In this document: positions 8,296-17,981 of the stretch, one piece after another | How the letters are laid out: every line of letters starts with the position of its first letter | Numbering within the stretch: the first letter of the stretch is position 1 | Assembly (NCBI RefSeq): GCF_016748675.1 | Contig: NZ_CP051534.1 | Span: 1,116,001 to 1,180,000, forward strand | Origin: Helicobacter pylori | GTDB taxonomy: Bacteria; Campylobacterota; Campylobacteria; Campylobacterales; Helicobacteraceae | Length of the DNA stretch: 64,000 nucleotides | Direction of reading: 5' to 3' | Made by a program: the position numbers and the translations under genes | Notes under the pieces: generated by a model | Database searches by the model: none | The model's input: the letters and a program-made list of their open reading frames with translations, nothing else | Told to the model about the DNA's origin: nothing

Positions 8296-9240
8296 ATGGT
8301 AAAAGAAGTCAAAACACTCAAAGGTTTTAGCCAAAGCGCTGAAAAATTTCAAGGCTCGCACTTGCTTTGTCCGGGTTGTGGACATGGCATTATTGTGCGT
8401 GAAGTTTTAAACGCTGTAGATGGGCCTATTGTTTTAGGCAATTCTACCGGTTGTTTAGAGGTATGTTCAGCGGTGTACCCGCACACTTCATGGGATGTGC
8501 CTTGGATTCATATTGGTTTTGAAAATGGCTCTACAGCGATTTCAGGGGTGGAAGCGATGTATAAGGCTTTAGTGAATAAGGGCCGCTATCAAGGTCAAAA
8601 ACCAAAATTTGTGGCGTTTGGGGGCGATGGGGCTAGTTATGATATTGGTCTTCAATTCATCAGCGGTTGCATGGAAAGAGGGCATGACATGACTTACATT
8701 TGCTTGGATAATGAAAACTACGCCAATACCGGCGGTCAAAGAAGCGGCTCTACGCCATTAGGGGCTAGCACTTCCACCACGCCAGCGGGATCGGTGAGCT
8801 TTGGCAAAAAAGAAAAGAAAAAAGACATCGTCAATATCATGGCAAGCCATGGGGTCCCTTATGTGGCACAGCTCTCGCCTAACAAATGGAAAGACATGAA
8901 CAAGAAGATTAAAACCGCGCTAGACACTGAAGGGCCTTGCTTTATTAACGCTCTTAGCCCATGCACGACTGAATGGAAATTTGAATCCAATAAAACCATT
9001 GAATTAGCGGATATGGCTGTGGATAGCTTGATGTTCCCCCTATTTGAAATCTTTAATGGCAGGGAATTGAAAATCACTTACCGCCCCAGAAATATCATTC
9101 CTGTAAGGGATTATTTAGCGGCTCAAAAGCGTTTCAAACACCTTTTCAAAAAAGAAAACGAACACATCATTGAAGAATTGCAAAAAGATGTGAATGAGCG
9201 TTGGGAATACTTGCAACGCAGAGAAGAAGCTAAAGTATAA
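8296..9240 (+). CDS. porB: Pyruvate:flavodoxin oxidoreductase, beta subunit
   Basis: 314 residues; holds thiamine pyrophosphate and a 4Fe-4S cluster. The CPGCGHG motif (Cys25, Cys28) and Cys53 supply cluster ligands, and GDGASYDIG (110-118) with LDNENYANTGGQ forms the thiamine-Mg site. It is the last gene of the operon and is followed by a clear terminator. Its physiological electron acceptor, flavodoxin FldA, is encoded near the right end of this window. Confidence 0.97.
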   Translation: MVKEVKTLKGFSQSAEKFQGSHLLCPGCGHGIIVREVLNAVDGPIVLGNSTGCLEVCSAVYPHTSWDVPWIHIGFENGSTAISGVEAMYKALVNKGRYQGQKPKFVAFGGDGASYDIGLQFISGCMERGHDMTYICLDNENYANTGGQRSGSTPLGASTSTTPAGSVSFGKKEKKKDIVNIMASHGVPYVAQLSPNKWKDMNKKIKTALDTEGPCFINALSPCTTEWKFESNKTIELADMAVDSLMFPLFEIFNGRELKITYRPRNIIPVRDYLAAQKRFKHLFKKENEHIIEELQKDVNERWEYLQRREEAKV

Positions 9241-9253
9241 CCTTTCCATTAAA

Positions 9254-9300
9254 TCAAGGGGCTTTTTTGCACCTTGTGCGATTTTCCCCCTTGACTTTTT
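9254..9300 (+). terminator. Intrinsic terminator of the por operon
   Basis: TCAAGGGG (9254-9261) pairs with CCCCTTGA (9287-9294); inside the loop GCAC pairs with GTGC. Five T follow at 9296-9300, 14 bases after the porB stop. Confidence 0.8.
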
Positions 9301-9349
9301 AAACCCCTTTAAAGTAACATAAATCCCATTTTGATTTTAAGGATTGTCG

Positions 9350-10672
9350 GTGTTAGAACGCTATGCGAATGAAGAAATGAAAGCCCTATGGAATGAGCAA
9401 ACCAAGTTTGAAACCTATTTAGAAGTGGAAAAAGCTGTCGTTAGGGCGTGGAACAAGCTTGGGCGAATCCAAGATAGCGATTGTGAAAAAATCTGCACAA
9501 AAGCGGCATTCAACCTTGATCGCATCAAAGAAATTGAAAAAACCACTAAGCATGATTTAATCGCTTTCACTACTTGCGTGGCTGAAAGCTTGGGCGAAGA
9601 ATCCCGCTTTTTTCATTATGGGATCACTTCTAGCGATTGCATTGATACGGCTATGGCGTTATTGATGACCAAAAGTTTAAAACTCATTCAAAAAGGCGTT
9701 CAAAACCTCTATGAAACCCTTAAAAACAGGGCTTTAGAGCATAAAGACACGCTAATGGTGGGCAGAAGCCATGGGGTGTTTGGCGAACCCATTACTTTTG
9801 GTTTAGTGTTAGCCCTTTTTGCTGATGAAATCAAACGGCATTTAAAAGCCTTAGATTTAACGATGGAATTTATCAGCGTGGGAGCAATCAGTGGGGCTAT
9901 GGGGAATTTCGTGCACGCCCCCTTAGAATTAGAAGAATTAGCGTGTGAATTTTTAGGCTTAAAAACCGCCAATATCAGCAATCAAGTCATTCAAAGAGAC
10001 CGCTACGCCAGGCTTGCATGCGATCTGGCTCTTTTAGCGAGCAGTTGTGAAAAGATCGCTGTCAATATCCGCCATTTGCAACGCAGTGAAGTCTATGAAG
10101 TGGAAGAAGCTTTTTCAACAGGGCAAAAAGGAAGCTCTGCGATGCCTCACAAAAGAAACCCCATATTGAGCGAGAATATCACCGGGCTTTGCAGGGTGAT
10201 TCGCTCTTTTACGACCCCTATGCTAGAAAATGTCGCCTTATGGCATGAAAGGGACATGAGCCATAGCTCTGTGGAGCGTTTTGCCTTGCCTGATCTGTTT
10301 ATCACGAGCGATTTTATGCTCAGCCGCCTGAATAGCGTGATTGAAAATCTGGTGGTTTATCCTAAAAACATGCTTAAAAATTTAGCTTTGAGTGGGGGGC
10401 TAGTTTTTTCGCAACGGGTGTTATTGGAATTGCCTAAAAAAGGTTTGAGCCGAGAAGAAAGCTATTCTATCGTGCAAGAAAATGCGATGAAAATATGGGA
10501 GGTTTTGCAACAAGGCGCTTTTAAAAACGCTGATGAAAATTTGTTTTTAAACGCCCTACTCAATGATGAACGCTTGAAAAAATATTTGAGCGAGGACGAA
10601 ATCAAAGCATGTTTTGATTACAGCTATTACACTAAAAATGTGGGAGCGATTTTTAAAAGGGTGTTTGAATAA
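9350..10672 (+). CDS. purB: Adenylosuccinate lyase
   Basis: Cleaves adenylosuccinate to AMP and SAICAR to AICAR, both with release of fumarate, in purine synthesis. 440 residues from the GTG at 9350, which follows AAGGA by 6 bases and gives the usual N-terminus MLERYANEEMK; a TTG at 9344 is too close to the ribosome binding site. The fumarase-superfamily signature GSSAMPHKRNPILSENITG is complete, with the catalytic serine loop. It is a single gene between the por terminator and horI. Confidence 0.96.
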   Translation: MLERYANEEMKALWNEQTKFETYLEVEKAVVRAWNKLGRIQDSDCEKICTKAAFNLDRIKEIEKTTKHDLIAFTTCVAESLGEESRFFHYGITSSDCIDTAMALLMTKSLKLIQKGVQNLYETLKNRALEHKDTLMVGRSHGVFGEPITFGLVLALFADEIKRHLKALDLTMEFISVGAISGAMGNFVHAPLELEELACEFLGLKTANISNQVIQRDRYARLACDLALLASSCEKIAVNIRHLQRSEVYEVEEAFSTGQKGSSAMPHKRNPILSENITGLCRVIRSFTTPMLENVALWHERDMSHSSVERFALPDLFITSDFMLSRLNSVIENLVVYPKNMLKNLALSGGLVFSQRVLLELPKKGLSREESYSIVQENAMKIWEVLQQGAFKNADENLFLNALLNDERLKKYLSEDEIKACFDYSYYTKNVGAIFKRVFE

Positions 10673-10696
10673 GGCGCGTTTTTACAAAAACAAAAT

Positions 10697-10704
10697 TATA
10701 AAAT
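10697..10704 (+). promoter_or_regulatory. Putative -10 box of horI
   Basis: TATAAAAT lies about 32 bases before the TTG start of horI. This is a plausible but unproven vegetative -10 box. Confidence 0.35.
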
Positions 10705-10735
10705 AAGCGGTAAAAATGAAGTTTTAAGGGGTTTT

Positions 10736-11569
10736 TTGAAACGAGCGTTATACTTAATTTTAGGGCTTTCTTATGCCTTGCATGCGGATAGTTTTAAAGA
10801 TGTTTTGATTAAAGGGGATTACACTTTTTTTAATAAAAAGGTGGTTTCGCCCATCAAACGCTATGCGGATAGATCGGCGTTTTATTTGGGGCTTGGGTAT
10901 CAGTTGGGGAGCATTCAGCACAACTACAGCAACTTGAATTTATCCCAACAATTCAATAAGAGCCAGATTATTTTTAGCGATGGCTTAAGCCCTGTTTTTA
11001 AAAATTCGTATGTGTCTAATGGTCTTGGCGTGCAAGCGGGCTATAAATGGGTGGGTAAGCATGAAGAAACGAAGTGGTTTGGCTTCAGGTGGGGGTTATT
11101 TTATGATTTGAGCGCTTCTCTTTATGGCCAAAAAGAATCGCAGTCTATCATCATTTCCACTTACGGCACTTATATGGATTTATTATTGAACGCTTATAAT
11201 GGGGATAAGTTTTTTGCTGGGTTCAATCTGGGGATTGCTTTTGCCGGGGTGTATGGCAAATTGAGCGATGCGTTATTGTATCAAGCCCTTCTTTTAGACA
11301 CTTTTGGCGGGAAAGTGGATCCAAATGGTTTCCAATTTTTGGTAAATTTAGGGGTTCGTTTAGGGAATAAGCGCAACCAATTTGGCTTTGGGATTAAAGT
11401 CCCTACTTATTATTTTAACCATTATTATTCCATGAATAACATTAGCAATAATAGTGGAGATGTCCTAAAGGTTTTACGATTTTTAGAATACGGGATCAAC
11501 AGCTTGTTATACCAAGTTGATTTCAGGCGCAATTACTCGGTTTATTTCAACTACACTTATAGTTTTTAA
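10736..11569 (+). CDS. horI: Hor-family outer-membrane protein HorI
   Basis: 277-residue member of the H. pylori Hor family. The signal peptide is MKRALYLILGLSYALHA; the family block SAFYLGLGYQLGSIQHNYSN follows at about 45, and the C-terminus VYFNYTYSF is the final barrel strand with terminal Phe. The start is TTG 10736, with AAGGGG 6 bases upstream. It has the same FYLGxGYQL block as HorH in this window, so the two are paralogues. Ligand and function are unknown. The gene converges on uvrB 10 bases away. Confidence 0.9.
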   Translation: MKRALYLILGLSYALHADSFKDVLIKGDYTFFNKKVVSPIKRYADRSAFYLGLGYQLGSIQHNYSNLNLSQQFNKSQIIFSDGLSPVFKNSYVSNGLGVQAGYKWVGKHEETKWFGFRWGLFYDLSASLYGQKESQSIIISTYGTYMDLLLNAYNGDKFFAGFNLGIAFAGVYGKLSDALLYQALLLDTFGGKVDPNGFQFLVNLGVRLGNKRNQFGFGIKVPTYYFNHYYSMNNISNNSGDVLKVLRFLEYGINSLLYQVDFRRNYSVYFNYTYSF

Positions 11570-11579
11570 GCGATAGCGT

Positions 11580-13556
11580 TTAAAGCGTTCTTAATTGAGC
11601 GATTTCATCTCTCAAACGCATCGCTTCTTCAAAATCCAAATTTTTCGCGCATTCTCGCATTTTTTTATCCAATTCTTTAATGATTTTTTCCCTTTCACTT
11701 TTAGGCATTTTGTCCTTTTTTAAGGCTTTAGCGATTCTAATCTCATCGTCTCTTAATTTCAATTCCTCTTCTAAAGCGCGAGTAACGGTTTTAGGGGTGA
11801 TATTATGGATTTTATTGAACTCTTCTTGCTTAGTGCGCCTGTAACTCGTGATCTCAAAGGCTTTTTGCATGCTTTGAGTGATCTTTTTAGCGTATAGTAA
11901 AACCTTGCCATTAGCATTTCTAGCGGCTCGCCCCATGGTTTGAATGAGGCTTGTTTCACTCCTTAAAAACCCTTCTTTATCCGCATCCATGATCGCTACT
12001 AAAGAGACTTCAGGCAAATCCAACCCCTCTCTTAAAAGATTGATCCCTATTAAAATGTCAAATTCCTTAAGCCTTAAAGAGCGGATGATGTGATTCCTTT
12101 CAATCGCATCAATTTCACTATGCATGTAACGCGCTTTCAAGCCCCATTCAGCATAATATTTGCACAATTCTTCTGCCATTTTTTTAGTGAGCGTGGTGAT
12201 GAGCACCCTTTCATCTCTGGCCACCACTAACTTGATTTCATCAAATAAATCCTGGACTTGCTTATCGCTGTCTCGCACTTCAAATTTAGGGTCTAAAAGC
12301 CCTGTAGGGCGAATGATTTGCTCAGCGACATTCTTTTTGGAAAGCTCTAATTCTAGCTTATTGGGCGTAGCGGACACAAAAAGGAACTGGCAATTTTTAT
12401 GGATAAATTCATCAAATTTTAAAGGGCGGTTGTCTAAAGCGCTAGGCAATCTAAAACCATATTCCACTAAAACGCTTTTCCTGCTCATATCCCCTGCATA
12501 CATCCCCCCAAACTGCGGCAAACTCACATGGCTTTCATCCACAATGACTAAAAATTCCCGATCAAATATCCCTAAATAATCAAACAAACAAAAAGGCGTT
12601 TCATTAGGGGCTTTACCGGTGAAATGGCGCGCGTAATTTTCAATGCCCTTACACACACCGGTCGCGCTAATCATTTCTAAATCATGCTCGGTGCGTTGTT
12701 TGAGACGGTTGTATTCAAGCATTTTATCCTGCTCTTTAAAAAATTTCAATCTTAAAGCGAGTTCATCTTCAATGCTTTTAATGGCTAAATTCAACCTCTC
12801 GCTCCCTACGGCAAACTGACTGGCCGCATAAAGCATGACGGAATCCAAGCGCCTGATTTCATTTCTTTCTAAAGCGTCAAAGACAGCAATCCTTTCTATC
12901 TCATCGCCAAAAAATTCAATCCTAATAAATTCAGCGTCATTATAAGCGGGGAAAATATCCACGCATTCTCCGGTCGCTCTAAAACTCCCCCTATCAAACA
13001 CCACTTCATTACGGCTATAACCCATTTCCACTAGCTTTAATAAAAAGCTCTTGTAAGCGCGCTTCTCGCCCACTTTGATTTTTTCCATGACTTTTAAATA
13101 TTCTTCAGGGTTACCCAAGCCATAATTAGCCGAAACGCTCGCTATCACGATCACATCATCATAACCTAAAAGTGAGGTGGCCGCGCTCAATCTCAAACGC
13201 TCTAAATCATCATTAATAGAGCTGTCTTTTTCAATGAATAAATCCCTTCTAGGGATATAGCTTTCAGGCTGGTAGTAGTCAAAGTGGGAGATAAAATACT
13301 CCACCCTATTATGCGGGAAAAACGCCTTAAATTCGCTATAGAGCTGCGCGCATAAGGTCTTATTATAGCTCATGATCAGAGTGGGCTTGTTGATATTAGC
13401 GATGATATTGGCCATCGTATAAGTCTTACCGCTCCCTGTAACCCCCACTAAAGTTTGATAATGGTTGTTATTTTTCAAGCTTTTCGTTAAGGCTTCTATG
13501 GCTTGGGGCTGATCGCCTGCTGGTGGATAAGGGCTTTTTAAATCAAATAAAGGCAT
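11580..13556 (-). CDS. uvrB: Excinuclease ABC subunit B
   Basis: DNA damage-recognition helicase of nucleotide excision repair, loaded by UvrA and incised by UvrC. 658 residues. The Walker A motif GVTGSGKT is at 38-45, the beta-hairpin YYQPESYIP follows, helicase motif VI reads QTMGRAARN, and the C-terminal UVR domain [17 protein letters not shown] contacts UvrC. Length and domains are complete. ATG 13556 has only a weak ribosome binding site. Confidence 0.97.
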   Translation of the reverse strand: MPLFDLKSPYPPAGDQPQAIEALTKSLKNNNHYQTLVGVTGSGKTYTMANIIANINKPTLIMSYNKTLCAQLYSEFKAFFPHNRVEYFISHFDYYQPESYIPRRDLFIEKDSSINDDLERLRLSAATSLLGYDDVIVIASVSANYGLGNPEEYLKVMEKIKVGEKRAYKSFLLKLVEMGYSRNEVVFDRGSFRATGECVDIFPAYNDAEFIRIEFFGDEIERIAVFDALERNEIRRLDSVMLYAASQFAVGSERLNLAIKSIEDELALRLKFFKEQDKMLEYNRLKQRTEHDLEMISATGVCKGIENYARHFTGKAPNETPFCLFDYLGIFDREFLVIVDESHVSLPQFGGMYAGDMSRKSVLVEYGFRLPSALDNRPLKFDEFIHKNCQFLFVSATPNKLELELSKKNVAEQIIRPTGLLDPKFEVRDSDKQVQDLFDEIKLVVARDERVLITTLTKKMAEELCKYYAEWGLKARYMHSEIDAIERNHIIRSLRLKEFDILIGINLLREGLDLPEVSLVAIMDADKEGFLRSETSLIQTMGRAARNANGKVLLYAKKITQSMQKAFEITSYRRTKQEEFNKIHNITPKTVTRALEEELKLRDDEIRIAKALKKDKMPKSEREKIIKELDKKMRECAKNLDFEEAMRLRDEIAQLRTL

Positions 13557-13624
13557 CTTAAAACTCGCATTTTTTAGGGGTATTATAGTGGATTTTTAAC
13601 ACGCCTTATTCAATCTCAAAAAAA

Positions 13625-14341
13625 TCAATGTTTTGATAATGATCGTTTTTTCGCTTCAGTAATCTCGCTTGTGGCTTGGTTTTTTTCTTGCGTGATGTGG
13701 TTTAAAGCTTCTTGCTTATTGGTGTTTATTTCATTGTTAGCGCTAACTTTTGCTTCGTTAATGTTATTTATTGCTTGCGTTTGGTTGTTGCTTATCTCGT
13801 TGTTAGCGGTTGTTTTAGCTTGCGTAATCGCTTCAAGGCTTTGGGTTTCACTGGTGCTTATTTGCGCTGTAGCGCTTTCTTTAGCCTGGTTTAAAAAGAT
13901 TTGATAGCTCGTTAAAAGCCTTGTAGCGGTTTCTATCAATTGGTTTTCTAGTTTTTTAACTTCGCTTTTAATGTTTTGGGTGTTAGCGTTTAAGATGTTC
14001 GTTACTTCTTGCTCATTAGCTCGCATGCTCGCATTAAACTCGCTAAAAAAGCCCTCGTATTCTTTCATTTTATTTTTTAAGCTCTCGCCGGCGTTACTCA
14101 GCCATTCAATGGAATTTCTTAAACTGCTATCAATTTCGTTCGCATTCTTAAAAAAATCCAAACTCAAAAGCACCTCTAAAATCCTAACGATCCCTTTAAG
14201 GCTTAATTCCACTTGCTCAGTAAAAAGACTATTAGAATTTAAAGCGTTCTGTAGTTGTTTTAATAGCTCGTTAGTGATTTCTTTCACTTCTGGCTGCTCG
14301 GTAATTTCTAAAACGCTGTTAGGCAAATTAGGGTAATTCAT
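13625..14341 (-). CDS. Coiled-coil protein with degenerate C-terminal repeats, mobile-element remnant
   Basis: 238 residues, not recognised as a known enzyme. The N-terminal half is predicted helical; the C-terminal 90 residues consist of repeats of about 20 residues built as A-x-N-x-I-N/S-x-x-K/Q-x-x-A-L/I, similar in style to DUF1542 or phage tail-fibre stalks (for example INEAKVSANNEINTNKQEA). It has a very good ribosome binding site (AAGGAG) that overlaps the end of the upstream gene at 14345, so the two are translationally coupled. The chain stops abruptly after ITEAKKRSLSKH, within a repeat, which suggests that the 3' end has been lost. A structural or adhesion role would fit; nothing firmer can be said. 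Confidence 0.7.
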   Translation of the reverse strand: MNYPNLPNSVLEITEQPEVKEITNELLKQLQNALNSNSLFTEQVELSLKGIVRILEVLLSLDFFKNANEIDSSLRNSIEWLSNAGESLKNKMKEYEGFFSEFNASMRANEQEVTNILNANTQNIKSEVKKLENQLIETATRLLTSYQIFLNQAKESATAQISTSETQSLEAITQAKTTANNEISNNQTQAINNINEAKVSANNEINTNKQEALNHITQEKNQATSEITEAKKRSLSKH

Positions 14342-14344
14342 TTT

Positions 14345-16267
14345 TTACTCCTTGACTTTTTCAAGTTTTTGTTTTATCCCTTTCTCGCTCTCTTTTTGCA
14401 TGTCTTTAACGGCTTCAATCAAGCGCTTCAAGCTCTCGTTACTTTCATTCGGCTCTCTATTCACCATTAAAAGGTAATGCGTGAAGTCGTAAATATCAAT
14501 ATCCTTAAACTCTTTACTACCAGGATTAAACATGTCCTTAGTAACATCAGCGATTTTAAATTCTTTCAAACCTTTTTTAATGTTATCGCTTCTTAACGCT
14601 TCAAATAACGCTTTGCTTGGATCATCAAACCTCGCAAATCGTGCGATCGCACCTCCTAAAATCTCGCTAATATCGCTTGTGGCTTGATCGCTCTTTTCAA
14701 ACATATCTAAAGAACTCGTTTTATAGAATTTTTCGCTCAAATCTTTCAGGCTCTCGCTTGTTGTTTGGTAATTCTTTAAATTAGCAAAACTGCGATCCAT
14801 GATATTGCTTAAATAAGCGTTAAGACTTACATTAGGAAAGTTCATGTCATGGATTAGATTGTGAAAACTGCCGGCATTATCTACAAACATTTTTTTCACT
14901 TTTTCATAGCTTTTAGTGTCGTTAGAAAATTCTTTCTGCCAACGATTAAGCAACTCTATCCCTTGCGTCTTCGTCCTTGGCATGTTAAACATTAAAAGCG
15001 CTAAGTTGCTATCGCCTACATTAGGATGAGTAGCCTTATCAAAATTAAGGTTTTTAGCGACGATATTTTTAAGTGAGTAAATGCTATCAGCGTCTAATTT
15101 TTGGTCTAATTCTTTTAATTTCGCTTCATAGTGGCTTAAAACCGCTATCGCATGATCGCTCTCGCTGTTAAAGCGTCCTTGATTGCTAGAAGCCGCTAAA
15201 TTGTTGATCTCGGTATGGTTTAGGCGTTTAGAAGGCATTCTTACTAATAGCTCGTCCGGTTTTAAATCTATGTGATAGTATTCTTTGATCGCTTTCTCGT
15301 AAGAATAACGGCTTTTAGGCGTGAAATTGAGCATGCCTTGGATCCTGTGGTTTCCTGCGATCACTTGGCCGTCGTGTAAAATGATCGGTAAATCTTCAAA
15401 ACCTCCACTACCAAATATCTTTTTAGGATCAAAATTTTCAGCAATGCTTTTAATCTGCTTTTCGTTCATGTCGGTGCGTTTTTGCGTCCCGCCTGTGGTA
15501 AAGCTTGGTTTCAAGTCTTTCGCTTTCACGATCGCATAGTCTAGATCGTAAATCTCTCGTTCGTTTAGCCTTACTCGGCTTTTGGGGATCTGCGCTTGGA
15601 TTTCTGTAGGTATATCCTCTCCAACTTCTATTTTAGTCTGGCTTTCAATGTTGCCCGCATTCCCTCGCTCGTGTTCTAATTTCTTTTTTAACGCTTCCTT
15701 ACGCTTTATTTCTTGCTCTTTAGCTTTTAAAAATTCCTGTTCGCTTGCTAAGGCTTCGCTTTCTAACTTCGCTAACTTTTCAGCGTTGGCTTGTTCTAGT
15801 GGGCTTAAATTTTTAGCTTCTTTGGGGGGTTCGTTCTCTAATTCTGGTTTTTTTAATAAATCCTCTTGACTCTGCGCTTCTTTTAGGATAGTATTTTTTT
15901 CAGCCGGTGCTTTCTGGGTAGGTCCAGCGCCGGTGGTATTTCTATCGCTATAAAAATCAAAAATCTTATTACCGCTATCTAAATCATCTACTACTAACCT
16001 AAGCTTTACGCCGTTATTATCCCATTCGTATGCGTATCGCACTCCATTATTTCGCTTTTCAAAACTTTCTAACAACACGCTTCCGTTTTTAACCACTTCT
16101 CCCATGTTAAGTAGTTCTTCATTCGTTAGCCCTCCGGTGTTTTCTACCCCGTAATGCCTTATTAAGATTTTTTTCGCTCCGTGTCTTTTAGCTCCGCTTT
16201 CTAACAAATACAAATCATCTAAATCTACGCCTTTAATCTCTGCTTGCGCTAATTCTCCCTTAAACAC
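14345..16267 (-). CDS. Truncated polyvalent-type protein: PBECR-like nuclease region plus ParB-like domain
   Basis: 640 residues from a GTG. Residues 20-110 resemble the PBECR (phage Barnase-EndoU-Colicin-RelE-like) nuclease region of phage and conjugative 'polyvalent proteins': ILIRHYG, an NEELLNMGEVV turn, then YEWDNNGVKLRLVVDD and KIFDFYSDRN. After an acidic, charged linker (115-215), residues 238-315 look like the DdrB-type ParB-like domain, with R264 and GNHRIQGM at 305-312. The rest is helical. The GTG has no ribosome binding site, and the frame stays open for 166 more codons upstream, so this is very likely the 3' part of a larger gene. The domain reading is from motif resemblance only. 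It belongs to a 3.2-kb accessory island between uvrB and a Sel1 gene. Confidence 0.65.
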   Translation of the reverse strand: MFKGELAQAEIKGVDLDDLYLLESGAKRHGAKKILIRHYGVENTGGLTNEELLNMGEVVKNGSVLLESFEKRNNGVRYAYEWDNNGVKLRLVVDDLDSGNKIFDFYSDRNTTGAGPTQKAPAEKNTILKEAQSQEDLLKKPELENEPPKEAKNLSPLEQANAEKLAKLESEALASEQEFLKAKEQEIKRKEALKKKLEHERGNAGNIESQTKIEVGEDIPTEIQAQIPKSRVRLNEREIYDLDYAIVKAKDLKPSFTTGGTQKRTDMNEKQIKSIAENFDPKKIFGSGGFEDLPIILHDGQVIAGNHRIQGMLNFTPKSRYSYEKAIKEYYHIDLKPDELLVRMPSKRLNHTEINNLAASSNQGRFNSESDHAIAVLSHYEAKLKELDQKLDADSIYSLKNIVAKNLNFDKATHPNVGDSNLALLMFNMPRTKTQGIELLNRWQKEFSNDTKSYEKVKKMFVDNAGSFHNLIHDMNFPNVSLNAYLSNIMDRSFANLKNYQTTSESLKDLSEKFYKTSSLDMFEKSDQATSDISEILGGAIARFARFDDPSKALFEALRSDNIKKGLKEFKIADVTKDMFNPGSKEFKDIDIYDFTHYLLMVNREPNESNESLKRLIEAVKDMQKESEKGIKQKLEKVKE

Positions 16268-16765
16268 CTTTAAAACTTTTTGCTGTTCTTTAGTTAGCTT
16301 GGTTTCATCAATCTTTTCTAATTCTTTTAAGGCTTTTTCGTATTTAGTCGCTTTTTCTTTTAATTCTTCGCTTGCTTGTTTAACGCCGTTGTTAAGCTCT
16401 TCAATGATTTTAAGCGTGTTGTTGCTAAATTGTGAGTTTTTAGCGCTTAGTTCTAATTGCTTACTAAAATCGCTTATTGTGTGGCTTCGCTCTAACGCTC
16501 TTTTAATGTGATACTTTAAAGCGGCTCCTGCGGTGGCTTCGTTTAGCGCTTTAGGTAACTTTATCCCTAAAATGCGATCGGGAGCGTTCCTGTATAGTGT
16601 CCCTAGCGTGAATTTAGTCCATTGATACTTTAACGCTCCGCTTAGAGTGGTCTCTAAACCTTGGCTTAAATTCTTAGTGGTGGCTGGCTTTAAGCTTTCA
16701 GCGATCTTAGCGTCGTTTTTAAAAAGCTTGTGAAAACCGCTCGCTATTGTTTGGAGTTTGTAAAT
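16268..16765 (-). pseudogene. 5' continuation of the polyvalent gene without a start codon
   Basis: The minus-strand frame of the preceding gene continues from 16267 to 16765 with no stop and protein-like content (for example KYQWTKFTLGTLYRNAPDRI), then meets a stop at 16766-16768. I find no ATG, GTG or TTG in this part. It therefore looks like coding sequence cut off from its 5' end by a deletion or rearrangement near 16765. Confidence 0.65.
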
Positions 16766-16971
16766 TTAGGGATTTGTTAAGAGAATATTTAGGCGAGACA
16801 AACAAAGCAAAGTTATAGCAAGCAATACTTTTTGGCTAAAGTTTTTAATATAAAGCCACTTAGCCATGAAAAATGCAATGTCTTTAATCTAATCGCTTCA
16901 AATCAATTGTTCAAAAAACACACTACTTAGCATAAAACAAAAATTCCTTGAATCAAGCCCAAGTTTGAGAG

Positions 16972-17742
16972 TCATCGGCTTGAAGTATTCTTTTTCTTAC
17001 AATTTTTATCAATGTCAAAATCGCATGCTTTTTGCATGTATTCTTCAGCTTTTTGCTTATCTTTTTCCACGCCTAACCCATACCGATAAGACTCTGATAA
17101 CCCTTCATAAGCCCTAGAAGAACTCATATCAGCCGCCATTTTATAATAGACAATAGCCTTATCTTTGTCTGGCTCAATACCCAATTGGTCATTCCCACTA
17201 TAATAAATATCCCCTAAAAGGATATAAGCTTCTACATTACCCTTATGCATCGCTTTTCTAAAGCACTCTGTCGCTTTCACATAGTTGCTTGGAACGCCCC
17301 TACCCTCCATATACATGATGCCTAAGTTTATATAGGCGTTAGTATAGCCCTTCTCTGTAGCTATTCTAAAATACTCCACGGCTTTCTTTTCATCTTTAGG
17401 AACGCCCCTACCCTCTTTATACATCACGCCTAAATTGTTATACCCTCTAGGTATATCATTATCAACCGCTTTTTGAAAATATTCAGCCGCTTTCTTGTAA
17501 TCTTTAGGCACACCCCTACCATTTTCATACATGATTCCTAAAAGAACATAAGCAAGCGGCTCGCCATTTTTAATAGCGCTCTTATAAAAAGAAGCCGCCC
17601 GCTCGTATTCCTTATTATTATAGGCTTCCTCTCCTTTATAAATATAATTCCCTTTTTGTTCAAGGTGTTCTGCACCAAGAGCGCTAAATAAACATAAACT
17701 TGCCAAACAAATCTTCAAGGCTAATTTGCTTGCGTATCCCAT
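16972..17742 (-). CDS. hcpX: Secreted Sel1-like repeat protein, Hcp family (HcpX type)
   Basis: 256 residues with a signal peptide (LALKICLASLCLFSALGAE) and about five Sel1-like/TPR units, each with the A-Y-x-x-L-G-x-M-Y-x-x-G-R-G-V-P pattern spaced by 36 residues. Unlike HcpA-C, whose every repeat carries a disulfide pair, only a few cysteines remain here (in ATECFRKA and in KACDFDIDKNC near the end). AGGAG lies 5 bases before the ATG. Members of the family are secreted and interact with host or envelope proteins; this one's role is unknown. The position matches HP1117. Confidence 0.85.
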   Translation of the reverse strand: MGYASKLALKICLASLCLFSALGAEHLEQKGNYIYKGEEAYNNKEYERAASFYKSAIKNGEPLAYVLLGIMYENGRGVPKDYKKAAEYFQKAVDNDIPRGYNNLGVMYKEGRGVPKDEKKAVEYFRIATEKGYTNAYINLGIMYMEGRGVPSNYVKATECFRKAMHKGNVEAYILLGDIYYSGNDQLGIEPDKDKAIVYYKMAADMSSSRAYEGLSESYRYGLGVEKDKQKAEEYMQKACDFDIDKNCKKKNTSSR

Positions 17743-17981
17743 TGTTACTCCTCTGCTTTAATAAGATCAAACATAATGTCAATGGCTACCAATCTTAAAA
17801 AAGAAACTGCATGCGTTCTAAAACTAGCAAACATTCTCAAACTCCATTCTGCATACACCATTTAGATCTAGTATCGTCTCTTGTAATGAGAAATTTTACA
17901 CTATTTTTATGAACTTTAAAACTAAATTTAAGATTTTCTCGCTAAAAAGCCCCCCTCCCAAAAAAATAAGGCTAAATAGAA

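Noticed and set aside
12160-12579. Long plus-strand open frame opposite uvrB
   Set aside because: Antisense shadow of a complete uvrB; no ribosome binding site and an amino-acid makeup typical of reversed coding sequence.
13557-16971. Intact prophage or integrative element
   Set aside because: No integrase, capsid, transfer or replication gene and no flanking direct repeats were found; only a remnant is supported.
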